From Desulfobulbaceae bacterium (lineage in GTDB: Bacteria; Desulfobacterota; Desulfobulbia; Desulfobulbales; UBA5123): a DNA stretch of 11,674 bases. Numbering within the stretch: position 1 is the stretch's first letter; every line of letters begins with the position of its first letter. Made by a program: the position numbers and the translations under genes. A model generated the notes under the pieces. The model ran no database searches, had not been told where the DNA came from, and saw nothing but the letters and a program-made list of their open reading frames with translations. Location: contig JAOUHH010000056.1 in the NCBI GenBank assembly GCA_029865195.1, positions 1-11,674 on the forward strand, written 5' to 3'. Below are positions 4,495-11,674 of this stretch, piece after piece.

Positions 4495-5820
4495 ATGAGC
4501 GGAAAGAAGAAAATCAAAAGAACGGTGGCCATCGCCACCCTTGGCTGCAAGGTCAATCAGTATGAGTCCGCGTCCTTCCAGAGCGGCTTTGAGGATTTGG
4601 GCCTCGAACTGGTGCCGGTGCAGGCCAACGCCGATGTCTGCGTGATCAACACCTGCGCGGTGACCGGCAAGGCCGGGGCGCAGTCGCGGCGGTTGATCCG
4701 CAAGGTGCTGCGTGACCATCCCAGGGCGCGGGTGGTGGTGACCGGCTGTTTTGCCCAGATCGCCTCGCAGGAGATCATCGAGCTTGCCGACCGGCCCATC
4801 TGTATCGTCGGCAACGGTTACAAGCATCTGCTGGTGGATATCGCGGTGGCCGAGCAGCATTGCGATCTCGAGATGTACATGGGCGATATCGGCACCCGCA
4901 AGGAGATCTGCGACCTGCCGGTGCGCCGCTTTGCTGATCGGACCCGTGCCTATCTCCGGGTGCAGGACGGCTGCAACCGGTTCTGTTCCTATTGTATTGT
5001 CCCGTACGCGCGCGGCCGCTGCCGCAGCCAGAGCCCGGAGAAGGTGCTTGCGCAGGTGGGGGTTTTCGCGGCCGAGGGGTACCGCGAACTGGTGGTCACC
5101 GGCATCCATACCGGCGCCTACGGCCATGATTTCACCCCGCGGCTGGAGTTGCTCGATCTGCTCAAGAGTATCGCCAACCGTTTTCCGGACCTCCGCTACC
5201 GCTTGAGTTCGCTTGAGCCCACCGAGATCTCCGACGAGTTGCTCGATTTCATGGCCGCGACCGACTGCATCATGCCCCATTTTCATATCCCCCTGCAAAG
5301 CGGCGATGACGGGGTTTTGAAGCGGATGAACCGCCGGTACGGCGGGCGCGAGTTTGCCGAGATCGTCAAGCGCTGTGCCGCCAAGCTGCCCGGCGCGGCC
5401 TTCGGCATCGATGTGCTGGTGGGGTTCCCGGGCGAGACCGAGGCCGCCTTTCAAAACACCTATGACCTGCTCGCCTCGCTGCCGGTCACCTATCTGCATG
5501 TTTTCCCGTATTCCCCTCGGCCCGGCACGGTGGCGGCGGCCATGGCCGACCAGATTGCCGGGCCGGTCAAGGAAGAAAGGGTTGCCATCCTCCGGCAATT
5601 GGATCATAAAAAACGGGTGGAGTTTTACGCCGGGCAGGTGGGATCGGTGCACCGGGTGCTGGCGGAAAACGCCCGGAATAAACACCGCCGGATGCGCGGC
5701 TTCAGCGAAAACTATGTGCCGATCCTTTTCAAGGCGCCCGCCGAACTCGCCAATCAGGTGGTGACGGTGCGTATCGACCGGGTTGAGGATGAGAACGTTT
5801 TCGGGACCATGCTCGCTTGA
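4495..5820 (+). CDS. mtaB: MtaB, tRNA t6A37 C2-methylthiotransferase
   Basis: A 441-residue radical-SAM methylthiotransferase that converts t6A37 of ANN-decoding tRNAs to ms2t6A in the cytoplasm. Domains in order: an N-terminal MTTase domain with three cluster cysteines, C18 (TLGCKVNQYES), C54 (NTCAVTGKA) and C85 (VTGCFAQ); a radical SAM core with CNRFCSYC (C160, C164, C167); and a C-terminal TRAM RNA-binding domain over roughly the last 65 residues. LGCKVNQYES with NTCAVT is the MtaB (YqeV) signature and separates it from MiaB and RimO. The ATG at 4495 is chosen for AGGAAG seven bases upstream and because homologues start just before the first cysteine motif; the frame is open upstream to 4393. 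It probably belongs with mnmA functionally (both thiolate tRNA), although 4.4 kb of reverse-strand genes now separate them. Confidence 0.93.
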   Translation: MSGKKKIKRTVAIATLGCKVNQYESASFQSGFEDLGLELVPVQANADVCVINTCAVTGKAGAQSRRLIRKVLRDHPRARVVVTGCFAQIASQEIIELADRPICIVGNGYKHLLVDIAVAEQHCDLEMYMGDIGTRKEICDLPVRRFADRTRAYLRVQDGCNRFCSYCIVPYARGRCRSQSPEKVLAQVGVFAAEGYRELVVTGIHTGAYGHDFTPRLELLDLLKSIANRFPDLRYRLSSLEPTEISDELLDFMAATDCIMPHFHIPLQSGDDGVLKRMNRRYGGREFAEIVKRCAAKLPGAAFGIDVLVGFPGETEAAFQNTYDLLASLPVTYLHVFPYSPRPGTVAAAMADQIAGPVKEERVAILRQLDHKKRVEFYAGQVGSVHRVLAENARNKHRRMRGFSENYVPILFKAPAELANQVVTVRIDRVEDENVFGTMLA

Positions 5821-5891
5821 GGATTATTCTAATGTAGGGACCGCCGACGCCGTCGCGTTTCCGCTCAAATCATTTTTGTGCAAGAAGAGCC

Positions 5892-7145
5892 ATGCTGGGA
5901 GAAATAATCGCCATCGGCGACGAGTTGACCTCGGGCCGGATTCTGAACACCACCAGTTACTTTGCCGCCGGCCATCTCTTTGCCGCCGGCCATGAGGTGG
6001 TGGCGATGTCCACCATCGGCGACAACGTCGCCCTTATTGCCGAGAGCCTGCACCGCGCGCTCGGGCGGGCCGATTTTGCCATCGTTACCGGCGGCCTGGG
6101 CGCCACCAGCGATGACCTGACCAACGAGGCGGTGGCCGAGGCCCTGGATCGGCCCACCACCTTCCATCCCGAGATCCTCCGCCGGATCGAGGCGCAGTGC
6201 AGTGATTGGGCGGCCCAGGCCGGGGCGTCCATCGAGAAGATCGCCTGGTTGCCGGCGGGCGCCCACGAGTTGAAGAGCGATGCCAACATGGCCGGGTATT
6301 TTCTGGTGCATGAGGGTAAGCCGATTTTCTTCCTGCCCGGCGTCCCCCACGAGATGGAGGAGTTGCTGCTGGAGGCGGTGATCACCAGGCTGGCGGTCTG
6401 GCAGGGCGCGGAGCCGCGCACCGTCCATCAGAAGGTCTTCAAGGTGGTGGGGTTGCCGGAGACCGCCATCAACGGGTTGCTCGGCCACCTCGAAGGGAAG
6501 GACCAGCGGGTCGCCATCGGCTACTATCCGGTGCTGCCGGAGGTGCATGTGTCGCTCACCGTCACCGGCGGTTCGGTTGCCGAGGCGGATCTGCTGTTCC
6601 GCGAGTTCGATGGGAAGATTGCCGCCGCCCTTTCCCCCTATCATTACGGCGACGACGGCGAGCTGCTCGAAGAGGTGGTGGGTCGGCTGCTGCGCGAGCA
6701 GGGGCAGACCCTGTCCCTGGCCGAATCCTGCACCGGCGGCCTGGTCGCCCACAAGCTGACCGCGGTGGCGGGCAGTTCCGACTATTTTGTCGGCGGGGTG
6801 GTGGCGTACAGTAACGAATTGAAGGAGCGGTTGCTGGCGGTGCCGCGGGAGACGCTGGTTCGGTACGGGGCGGTGAGCGAGGAAACGGCCCGGGCCATGG
6901 CCATGGGCGCGCGTACCGCCACCGGCACCGATCTGGCGGTGGCGGTGACCGGCATCGCCGGCCCCACCGGAGGGAGCGAGGAGAAGCCGGTGGGCACGGT
7001 CTGGTTCGCGCTGGCGACCCCGGACGCCACCCACGCCTTTCGTCTCCTCCTGAGCGGGGTGCGCTGGCAGGTGCAGGCCAAGGCATGTTGCGCCGCCTTG
7101 GATCTGGTCCGGCGCCACATCCTGGCCGTGCCCCTGCTCCCGTGA
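5892..7145 (+). CDS. cinA: CinA-family protein: MoCF-like domain fused to nicotinamide-nucleotide amidohydrolase (PncC)
   Basis: A 417-residue two-domain protein of full family length. The N-terminal molybdopterin-binding-like (COG1058) domain starts with EIIAIGDELTSGR and has TGGLGATSDD (66-75), where most relatives have TGGLGPTxDD; this domain is linked to ADP-ribose pyrophosphatase activity. The C-terminal CinA/PncC domain has AESCTGG with the presumed nucleophile Ser279 and VTGIAGPTGG, and deamidates nicotinamide mononucleotide to nicotinic acid mononucleotide in pyridine-nucleotide recycling. The start ATG has only a weak AAGAAGAG upstream; the gap to mtaB is 71 bp, so co-transcription with mtaB is likely. 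The position directly before recA is conserved in many bacteria and gave the older name competence/damage-inducible protein; no competence genes are seen here. Confidence 0.93.
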   Translation: MLGEIIAIGDELTSGRILNTTSYFAAGHLFAAGHEVVAMSTIGDNVALIAESLHRALGRADFAIVTGGLGATSDDLTNEAVAEALDRPTTFHPEILRRIEAQCSDWAAQAGASIEKIAWLPAGAHELKSDANMAGYFLVHEGKPIFFLPGVPHEMEELLLEAVITRLAVWQGAEPRTVHQKVFKVVGLPETAINGLLGHLEGKDQRVAIGYYPVLPEVHVSLTVTGGSVAEADLLFREFDGKIAAALSPYHYGDDGELLEEVVGRLLREQGQTLSLAESCTGGLVAHKLTAVAGSSDYFVGGVVAYSNELKERLLAVPRETLVRYGAVSEETARAMAMGARTATGTDLAVAVTGIAGPTGGSEEKPVGTVWFALATPDATHAFRLLLSGVRWQVQAKACCAALDLVRRHILAVPLLP

Positions 7146-7299
7146 GCGCGGCGAGCTAAATCACTTGCAAAAATAGCGTTGGAGTGTTAGCAAATCAGAT
7201 TGTTTTGTGCGTGCCGAATGATCTCTCGCTGGGTGTTAACTCCTTGAAATTTGGTAAGCGTATTCCTTTGACCTACAACAATTGTGGAGAGCCGTAACT
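7146..7299 (+). other. cinA-recA intergenic region, promoter not resolved
   Basis: The region is AT-richer than its flanks. TTGCAA (7165-7170) with TAGCAA 17 bp further on is a poor sigma-70 match. No familiar LexA box was found, so a lineage-specific operator may be present. No terminator for cinA was seen. Confidence 0.35.
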
Positions 7300-8352
7300 A
7301 TGAGCAACGCCACCGACAAGAGCAAGACCCTTGAAACCGCCATCGGCCAAATCCAGAAACAGTTCGGCAAGGGTTCGATCATGCGTTGGGGCAGTGGCGA
7401 GATCGAGACGGTGCCGGTTATTCCCACCGGCGCCCTGAGCCTCGATATCGCCACCGGCGTGGGCGGTTTTCCCCGCGGCCGGGTGACCGAGATCTACGGT
7501 CCGGAATCCTCCGGCAAGACGACCCTGGCCCTGCATGCCATCGCCGAGGCGCAGCGGTTGGGCGGGGTAGCCGCCTTCATCGACGCCGAGCACGCCCTGG
7601 ACATCAACTATGCCGGGCGGCTGGGGGTCAACGTCGACGATCTGCTCGTCTCGCAGCCCGATTTCGGCGAGCAGGCGCTGGAGATCGCGGAAATCCTGAT
7701 CCGCAGCGGCGCGGTCGACATCATCGTCATCGACTCGGTGGCGGCCCTGGTGCCCAAGGCGGAGATCGACGGCAATATCGGCGATTCACATGTCGGCCTC
7801 CAGGCCCGCCTGATGTCGCAGACCATGCGCAAGCTTACCGGCGTGTTGAACCGGACCCACACCTCCCTGATCTTCATCAACCAGATCCGGATGAAGATCG
7901 GCGTCATGTTCGGCAATCCCGAAACCACCACCGGCGGTAACGCCCTGAAGTTCTACAGCTCCCTCCGTCTTGATATCCGCCGGATCGGCGCCATCAAGGA
8001 GGGGCAGGACGCCATCGGCAACCGTACCCGGGTCAAGGTGGTGAAAAACAAGATGGCGCCGCCGTTCAAGGAGGCGGAGTTTGATATCATCTATGGCGAG
8101 GGGATTTCCAAGGTCGGCGATATGCTCGATCTGGCCGTGGAGCAGGAAATCGTCGAGAAGAGCGGCGCCTGGTATGCGTATGCCGGCGAACGGATCGGGC
8201 AGGGGCGTGAGAACTGCAAGACCTTCCTGAAGGAGCATCCCGAGCTGGTGACCGAGATCGACCGCAAGGTGCGGCTCGGTTATGGGCTGGTGACGGCGGC
8301 CGACAAGGCGGCGGAAAAGAAGGAAGGCGCCTCGGCCAAGGCTGCCGGCTGA
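7300..8352 (+). CDS. recA: RecA recombinase
   Basis: A 350-residue RecA that forms ATP-dependent filaments on single-stranded DNA, promotes strand exchange and triggers LexA self-cleavage in the SOS response. The Walker A motif GPESSGKT is at 67-74; the Walker B strand VDIIVIDSVAALV, the loop containing EIDGNIGDSHVGLQAR, and the L2 segment FGNPETTTGGNALKFY are intact. The C-terminal tail (about the last 18 residues) is rich in Ala, Lys and Glu rather than strongly acidic as in E. coli. The ATG at 7300 has GGAGA about nine bases upstream; the six extra upstream codons from a TTG are discounted. A separate 154-bp upstream gap should hold its promoter, but no E. coli-type (CTGT-N8-ACAG) or Bacillus-type (GAAC-N4-GTTC) LexA box was seen. 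A strong terminator follows. Confidence 0.98.
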   Translation: MSNATDKSKTLETAIGQIQKQFGKGSIMRWGSGEIETVPVIPTGALSLDIATGVGGFPRGRVTEIYGPESSGKTTLALHAIAEAQRLGGVAAFIDAEHALDINYAGRLGVNVDDLLVSQPDFGEQALEIAEILIRSGAVDIIVIDSVAALVPKAEIDGNIGDSHVGLQARLMSQTMRKLTGVLNRTHTSLIFINQIRMKIGVMFGNPETTTGGNALKFYSSLRLDIRRIGAIKEGQDAIGNRTRVKVVKNKMAPPFKEAEFDIIYGEGISKVGDMLDLAVEQEIVEKSGAWYAYAGERIGQGRENCKTFLKEHPELVTEIDRKVRLGYGLVTAADKAAEKKEGASAKAAG

Positions 8353-8378
8353 GCGCGCCACAACGGCTTTTAACTGTT

Positions 8379-8413
8379 AACGGCTCCGCTGCCGGCGGCG
8401 CCGTTAATTTTTT
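8379..8413 (+). terminator. Rho-independent terminator after recA
   Basis: Arms AACGGC...GCCGTT (six pairs) continue inward through one mismatch into CCGC...GCGG (four pairs) around a 5-nt loop, followed by AA and six T residues (8408-8413). It lies about 26 bp past the recA stop, so recA should be separated from alaS. Confidence 0.88.
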
Positions 8414-8464
8414 ATGATATTCTACCCGCCCGGTTGCGGCGGATTCGTGCTGGAAAGAGTTGAG

Positions 8465-11110
8465 ATGAGCAGAAACGATATTCGTAAACAGTTCTTGGAT
8501 TTTTTTGCCGCCAAAGGCCACACCGTGGTCGACAGCTCCTCGCTGGTGCCCCATGACGATCCTACCCTGCTCTTTACCAACGCCGGGATGGTGCAGTTCA
8601 AGCGGGTCTTCATGGGCGAGGACAAGCGGGCGTACACCCGCGCCGCCACCGCCCAGCGCTGCGTACGAGCCGGCGGCAAGCACAACGATCTGGAAAACGT
8701 CGGCCAGACCGCCCGCCATCATACCTTCTTCGAGATGCTCGGCAACTTCTCCTTCGGCGACTATTTTAAAGAGGATGCGATCAAGTATGCCTGGGAATTT
8801 CTGACCGGGGTGCTCGGCCTGCCCAAGGACAAGCTCTGGGTGTCGGTGTTCGAGGAGGATGACGAGGCCTTCGCGCTCTGGGAAAAGATCGAGGACCTGC
8901 CCAAGGGACGGATCATCCGGCTGGGGGAGAAGGATAACTTCTGGGCCATGGGTGATACCGGCCCCTGCGGGCCGTGTTCTGAAATCCTCATCGACCAGGG
9001 GCCGGAGGTCGGCTGCGGCGGGCCCGACTGCAAGGCCGGTTGCGACTGCGACCGCTATCTTGAGCTCTGGAACCTGGTGTTCATGCAGTTTTACCGTGAC
9101 GAGTCCGGCAAGCTCACCCCCCTGCCCAAGCCCAGCATCGACACCGGCATGGGGCTTGAGCGGATCTCCGCGGTGGTGCAGGGCGTGCACAGCAACTACG
9201 ACTCCGATCTCTTCGCCCCGCTGATCAAGAAGATCGCGGCCATGGCCGGCAAGAAATACGGCGCCGACGACAAGGACGACATGGCGATGCGGGTCATCGC
9301 CGACCACAGCCGCGCCACCGCCTTTCTGGTTTCGGACGGCGTGCTGCCCTCCAACGAGGGGCGGGGGTACGTGCTGCGCCGGATCATGCGGCGGGCCATC
9401 CGCTTCGGCCGCGCCCTGGGCTTTGCCAAGCCCTTCTTCGCCGAGGTTGCCGGTGAGGTGGTCGAGCGGATGCGGGGGGCTTATCCGCATCTCAACGATA
9501 GCCGCGACCTGTTGGCCAAGGTGGCGCTCAACGAGGAGGAGCGTTTCCTCGAGACCCTGGATCACGGCCTGACGATGCTGGAAGAGGAGCTTGACCGGCT
9601 GGAGGGGGCGTCGGCATCGACGGTGGCCGGCGATTTCATCTTCAAACTGTATGATACCTATGGTTTCCCGGTGGATATCGTGCGTGATGTCGCCCTGGAG
9701 CGGGGGATCACCGTTGACGAGGCCGGGTTCAACGCGGCCATGGACGGGCAGCGGCAGCGGGCCAAGCAGGCGCGCAAGGGCGGCGGTTTGGCCGAACTCG
9801 CCGCCGGTTTGCGGGCGTTGGTCGAGAAGGGCGAGAAGAGCGTTTTTTCCGGCTATGAAACCTGTTCCGACCGCAGTGTGGTCAGCGGTCTGGTGGCCGC
9901 CGACAGCGGTGCCTCCCTTGAGCGGGCCGCGGCCGGCGCGCAGGTCTTTGTGGTGTGTCCGCGGAGCCCGTTCTACGCCGAATCCGGCGGTCAGCGCGGC
10001 GACCAGGGCGAGATCGTTGCCGCGGCCGGCCGGGTCGTGGTTGAGGATACGATGGCCGTCGGCGACGGCCTGATCGTGCATCGAGGGGTGGTTGTCGAGG
10101 GCGCGGTGGCGGTGGGTGAGCAGGTCACCCTCAATGTCGCCGAAGGGCGCCGGGGGCGGGTTGCCGGCAATCATACCGCCACCCATCTTCTCCAGGCCGC
10201 TCTCCGGTCGGTGCTGGGGGATCATGTCAAGCAGTCAGGGTCACTGGTCGAGCCCGACCGGCTACGTTTCGATTTTACCCACTTTTCGCCGGTCGGCCCC
10301 GAGGAGCTGCGGGAGGTCGAGCGGATCGTCAACCGCGAGGTCAGGCGCAACACCACGGTGGCGACCGCCCAGAAGAGTCGCGACGAGGCCGTTGCCGAAG
10401 GTGCCACCGCCCTCTTTGGCGAAAAATACGGCGAATCGGTGCGGGTGGTATCCATCGGCGAATACAGCCGCGAGTTGTGCGGCGGCACCCATGTCGCCGC
10501 CACCGGCGCCATCGGCTTACTGAAGATTGTCACCGAGACCGGCATCGCCGCGGGCGTCCGCCGTATCGAGGCGATCACCGGCGAAGATGCCTTTGCCCGC
10601 TTTCAGGCCGACGAGAAGGAGCTGGCGGAGCTTGCCGGCCTGGTCAATGCGTCGGGCGGGGAGTTGCGGGGCCGGATAGAAAAACTGCTCGCCCGGCAGA
10701 AGGAGCTTGAGCGGGAGGTGAGCCGACTCACCACCGCGCAGGCCCTCGGCGACCTCGATCGTATGTTGGCGGAGGCACAGAGCGTGGCCGGGGTCAAGGT
10801 GGTGGCGGCGGCGGTGCCGTTGGATTCGCCCAAGACCCTCCGGGAGGTAGGCGACCGGGTCCGCGACAAGATGGGCAGCGGTATCGCCGTTCTGGGAGGG
10901 GTTTTTCAGGGCAAGGTGGTGTTGTTGGTGACGGTCAGCCAGGATCTCACCAAGCAGTTCCAGGCCGGCCGGATCATCAAGGAGGTGGCGGCCATTGTCG
11001 GTGGCGGCGGTGGCGGCAGACCGGATATGGCCCAGGCCGGTGGTACGGAGGTGGAAAAACTTCCGGAGGCGATTGCGGCGGTACCCGGAATCGTTGCCGC
11101 GCAGGCCTGA
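8465..11110 (+). CDS. alaS: Alanyl-tRNA synthetase
   Basis: An 881-residue enzyme, full family length, that charges tRNA-Ala in the cytoplasm. In order: the class II catalytic core with LLFTNAGMVQFK, HHTFFEMLGNFSFGDYF, GDTGPCGPCSE and GMGLERI; the tRNA-recognition region with DHSRATAFLVSDGVLPSNEG and RGYVLRRIMRRAIR; the editing domain with the zinc-binding set NHTATH (H570, H574) and CGGTH (C672, H676), which removes mischarged Ser and Gly; and a C-terminal C-Ala domain ending in a glycine-rich GRPDMAQAGG region. A Cys-rich insertion around residues 180-197 (GCGGPDCKAGCDC) precedes DRYLELWNLVFMQF. The frame is open back to 8414, but that ATG sits in the recA terminator tail; the ATG at 8465 has GGAAAGAG upstream and fits the family start MSRNDIRKQFLDFF. 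It follows recA with no recX between. Confidence 0.98.
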   Translation: MSRNDIRKQFLDFFAAKGHTVVDSSSLVPHDDPTLLFTNAGMVQFKRVFMGEDKRAYTRAATAQRCVRAGGKHNDLENVGQTARHHTFFEMLGNFSFGDYFKEDAIKYAWEFLTGVLGLPKDKLWVSVFEEDDEAFALWEKIEDLPKGRIIRLGEKDNFWAMGDTGPCGPCSEILIDQGPEVGCGGPDCKAGCDCDRYLELWNLVFMQFYRDESGKLTPLPKPSIDTGMGLERISAVVQGVHSNYDSDLFAPLIKKIAAMAGKKYGADDKDDMAMRVIADHSRATAFLVSDGVLPSNEGRGYVLRRIMRRAIRFGRALGFAKPFFAEVAGEVVERMRGAYPHLNDSRDLLAKVALNEEERFLETLDHGLTMLEEELDRLEGASASTVAGDFIFKLYDTYGFPVDIVRDVALERGITVDEAGFNAAMDGQRQRAKQARKGGGLAELAAGLRALVEKGEKSVFSGYETCSDRSVVSGLVAADSGASLERAAAGAQVFVVCPRSPFYAESGGQRGDQGEIVAAAGRVVVEDTMAVGDGLIVHRGVVVEGAVAVGEQVTLNVAEGRRGRVAGNHTATHLLQAALRSVLGDHVKQSGSLVEPDRLRFDFTHFSPVGPEELREVERIVNREVRRNTTVATAQKSRDEAVAEGATALFGEKYGESVRVVSIGEYSRELCGGTHVAATGAIGLLKIVTETGIAAGVRRIEAITGEDAFARFQADEKELAELAGLVNASGGELRGRIEKLLARQKELEREVSRLTTAQALGDLDRMLAEAQSVAGVKVVAAAVPLDSPKTLREVGDRVRDKMGSGIAVLGGVFQGKVVLLVTVSQDLTKQFQAGRIIKEVAAIVGGGGGGRPDMAQAGGTEVEKLPEAIAAVPGIVAAQA

Positions 11111-11186
11111 ACCGGCGGTACGTCAACGGCTGAGCGCGGTTTGCTAGGCCTTGCCGGACGGGCTCTTGCTTCGTTTTTTAAAAGTG

Positions 11187-11215
11187 TTGACAGCCCCCGG
11201 AATATCGATTAGTAA
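11187..11215 (+). promoter_or_regulatory. Sigma-70-type promoter for the ATP synthase genes
   Basis: A perfect TTGACA (11187-11192) is followed after a 17-bp spacer by TAGTAA (11210-11215), a weak -10. It lies about 75 bp upstream of the atpF-type start codon in the alaS-atpF gap. The ideal -35 and spacing make it credible despite the poor -10. Confidence 0.55.
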
Positions 11216-11246
11216 ATTTCTGGTAATTTATGAACGACCATTCATT

Positions 11247-11272
11247 TCCGGCTTGCGGGCCGGACAATTTTT
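11247..11272 (+). promoter_or_regulatory. Leader hairpin with T5 tract ahead of the atp gene, possible attenuator
   Basis: Arms TCCGGC and GCCGGA pair perfectly around a 6-nt loop and are followed by CAA and five T residues. It lies between the predicted promoter and the start codon. It has the form of a weak intrinsic terminator; the short stem and the CAA before the T-run leave doubt. Confidence 0.35.
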
Positions 11273-11290
11273 ATGAAAAGGGGACGGGCG

Positions 11291-11674
11291 ATGATTGATA
11301 TTGACATTACCATGCCGATCCAGATTGTGAACATTCTGATCCTGATTGTGATCATGAATGCCGTACTCTATCGGCCGGTGCGGACCATCCTGGAGGATCG
11401 CCGCAAGAAGTTGGACGAGCTTGCCGACGACGCCGAGAACTTCAAGAAGAACGCCAAGCGGCAGCTTGAGGATTTCGAGCGCAAGATGCGTGATGCGCGG
11501 GCGAACGCCAAGGCCAAGTTCGATGCGGCCCGTGGCGAGGCGCAGGCGGTGGGCTCAGAGGAACTTGCCACGGTTCGCGCCGAGTCCGACGCTGCCAAGG
11601 CGGAGCAGTTGAAACAGGTCGCTTCTCAGTATGACAGTGCTCGGCAACAGCTGCAGGGGCAGGTTGACGGGTTT
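11291..11674 (+). CDS. atpF: F-type ATP synthase subunit b' (AtpF-like), N-terminal 128 residues
   Basis: The open frame runs off the window end. The N-terminal hydrophobic segment (about residues 9-28, IQIVNILILIVIMNAVLY) is followed by RPVRTILEDRRKKLDEL and then a long charged, alanine-rich helix, the usual build of the b/b' peripheral stalk that links F1 to the membrane Fo sector. MIDIDITMPIQIVN matches the b'-type subunits that open the atp operon in Desulfobacterota and pair with a second b subunit; the second gene would lie beyond the window. The ATG at 11291 is preceded seven bases upstream by AAGGGG. An in-frame ATG at 11273 would add six residues but has no good ribosome-binding site and abuts the leader T-tract. 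Assignment as b' rather than b is likely but not certain. Confidence 0.85.
   Translation, partial: MIDIDITMPIQIVNILILIVIMNAVLYRPVRTILEDRRKKLDELADDAENFKKNAKRQLEDFERKMRDARANAKAKFDAARGEAQAVGSEELATVRAESDAAKAEQLKQVASQYDSARQQLQGQVDGF

Noticed and set aside
4390..5685. A 431-codon minus-strand open frame opposite mtaB
   Set aside because: mtaB on the other strand has all catalytic motifs; this frame has shadow composition and would run into the nrfHA upstream region.
5865..7118. A 417-codon minus-strand open frame opposite cinA
   Set aside because: Shadow of cinA, rich in His/Gly/Gln/Arg with no recognisable domain.
7146..7299. LexA/SOS box upstream of recA
   Set aside because: No CTGT-N8-ACAG or GAAC-N4-GTTC match was found by eye. 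A lineage-specific LexA site may exist but cannot be recognised without comparison.
8087..10225. A 712-codon open frame on the minus strand opposite recA and alaS
   Set aside because: It is the antisense of two certain genes and has the low-complexity His/Gly/Pro/Arg composition typical of shadow frames in GC-rich DNA; no family motif.
8346..11136. Shared 12-mer CGGCTGAGCGCG at the recA stop and just after alaS
   Set aside because: One copy spans the recA stop codon and the flanks do not match; most likely chance in GC-rich DNA.
11120..11186. Terminator after alaS ending in the T-run at 11174-11179
   Set aside because: Six T residues are present, but no convincing GC stem lies directly before them; only short imperfect pairings.
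1..11674. CRISPR arrays, insertion sequences, tRNA or rRNA genes
   Set aside because: No regularly spaced direct repeats, transposase motifs, terminal inverted repeats or tRNA-like cloverleaf sequences were seen on either strand.

Overview
The window reads as chromosomal DNA from a GC-rich, anaerobic member of the Desulfobacterota (delta-proteobacterial sulfate- or sulfur-metabolising lineages, possibly Desulfobulbales). This is inferred from three things: a membrane-anchored nrfHA ammonifying nitrite reductase whose NrfA lacks the usual calcium ligands (a type first described in Geobacter), a sigma-54 promoter in front of it, and an ATP synthase operon that starts with a b'-type subunit. Genus cannot be set from sequence alone.

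Layout. Bases 2-85 are the last codons of mnmA (+ strand). From 86 to about 4270 everything is on the minus strand: a sigma-54-type promoter (4251-4266), nrfH, nrfA, a strong intrinsic terminator (2084-2124), a hairpin- and palindrome-rich spacer, then a small SET-domain protein overlapping by 7 bp a fold-type-III PLP decarboxylase-like gene. From 4495 to the end everything is on the plus strand: mtaB, cinA, recA (with intrinsic terminator), alaS, and, behind a TTGACA promoter, the start of an atpF-type (b') gene cut by the window end.

How the genes work together. NrfH and NrfA form the quinol-oxidising complex that reduces nitrite to ammonium outside the cytoplasmic membrane. MnmA and MtaB both put sulfur into tRNA anticodon loops (U34 and t6A37); the nrfHA/SET/PLP block lies between them in reverse orientation and may be an insertion. 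cinA-recA-alaS repeats the order seen in E. coli (pncC-recA-recX-alaS), but there is no room for recX here.

The best candidate for something undescribed is the coupled SET methyltransferase / PLP-enzyme pair (86-1830). The PLP enzyme keeps its lysine, glycine-rich loop and catalytic glutamate, but by motif alignment it has Asp in place of the phosphate-binding Arg and Asn in place of the active-site Cys of classical diaminopimelate/ornithine decarboxylases. Its reaction cannot be assigned from homology.
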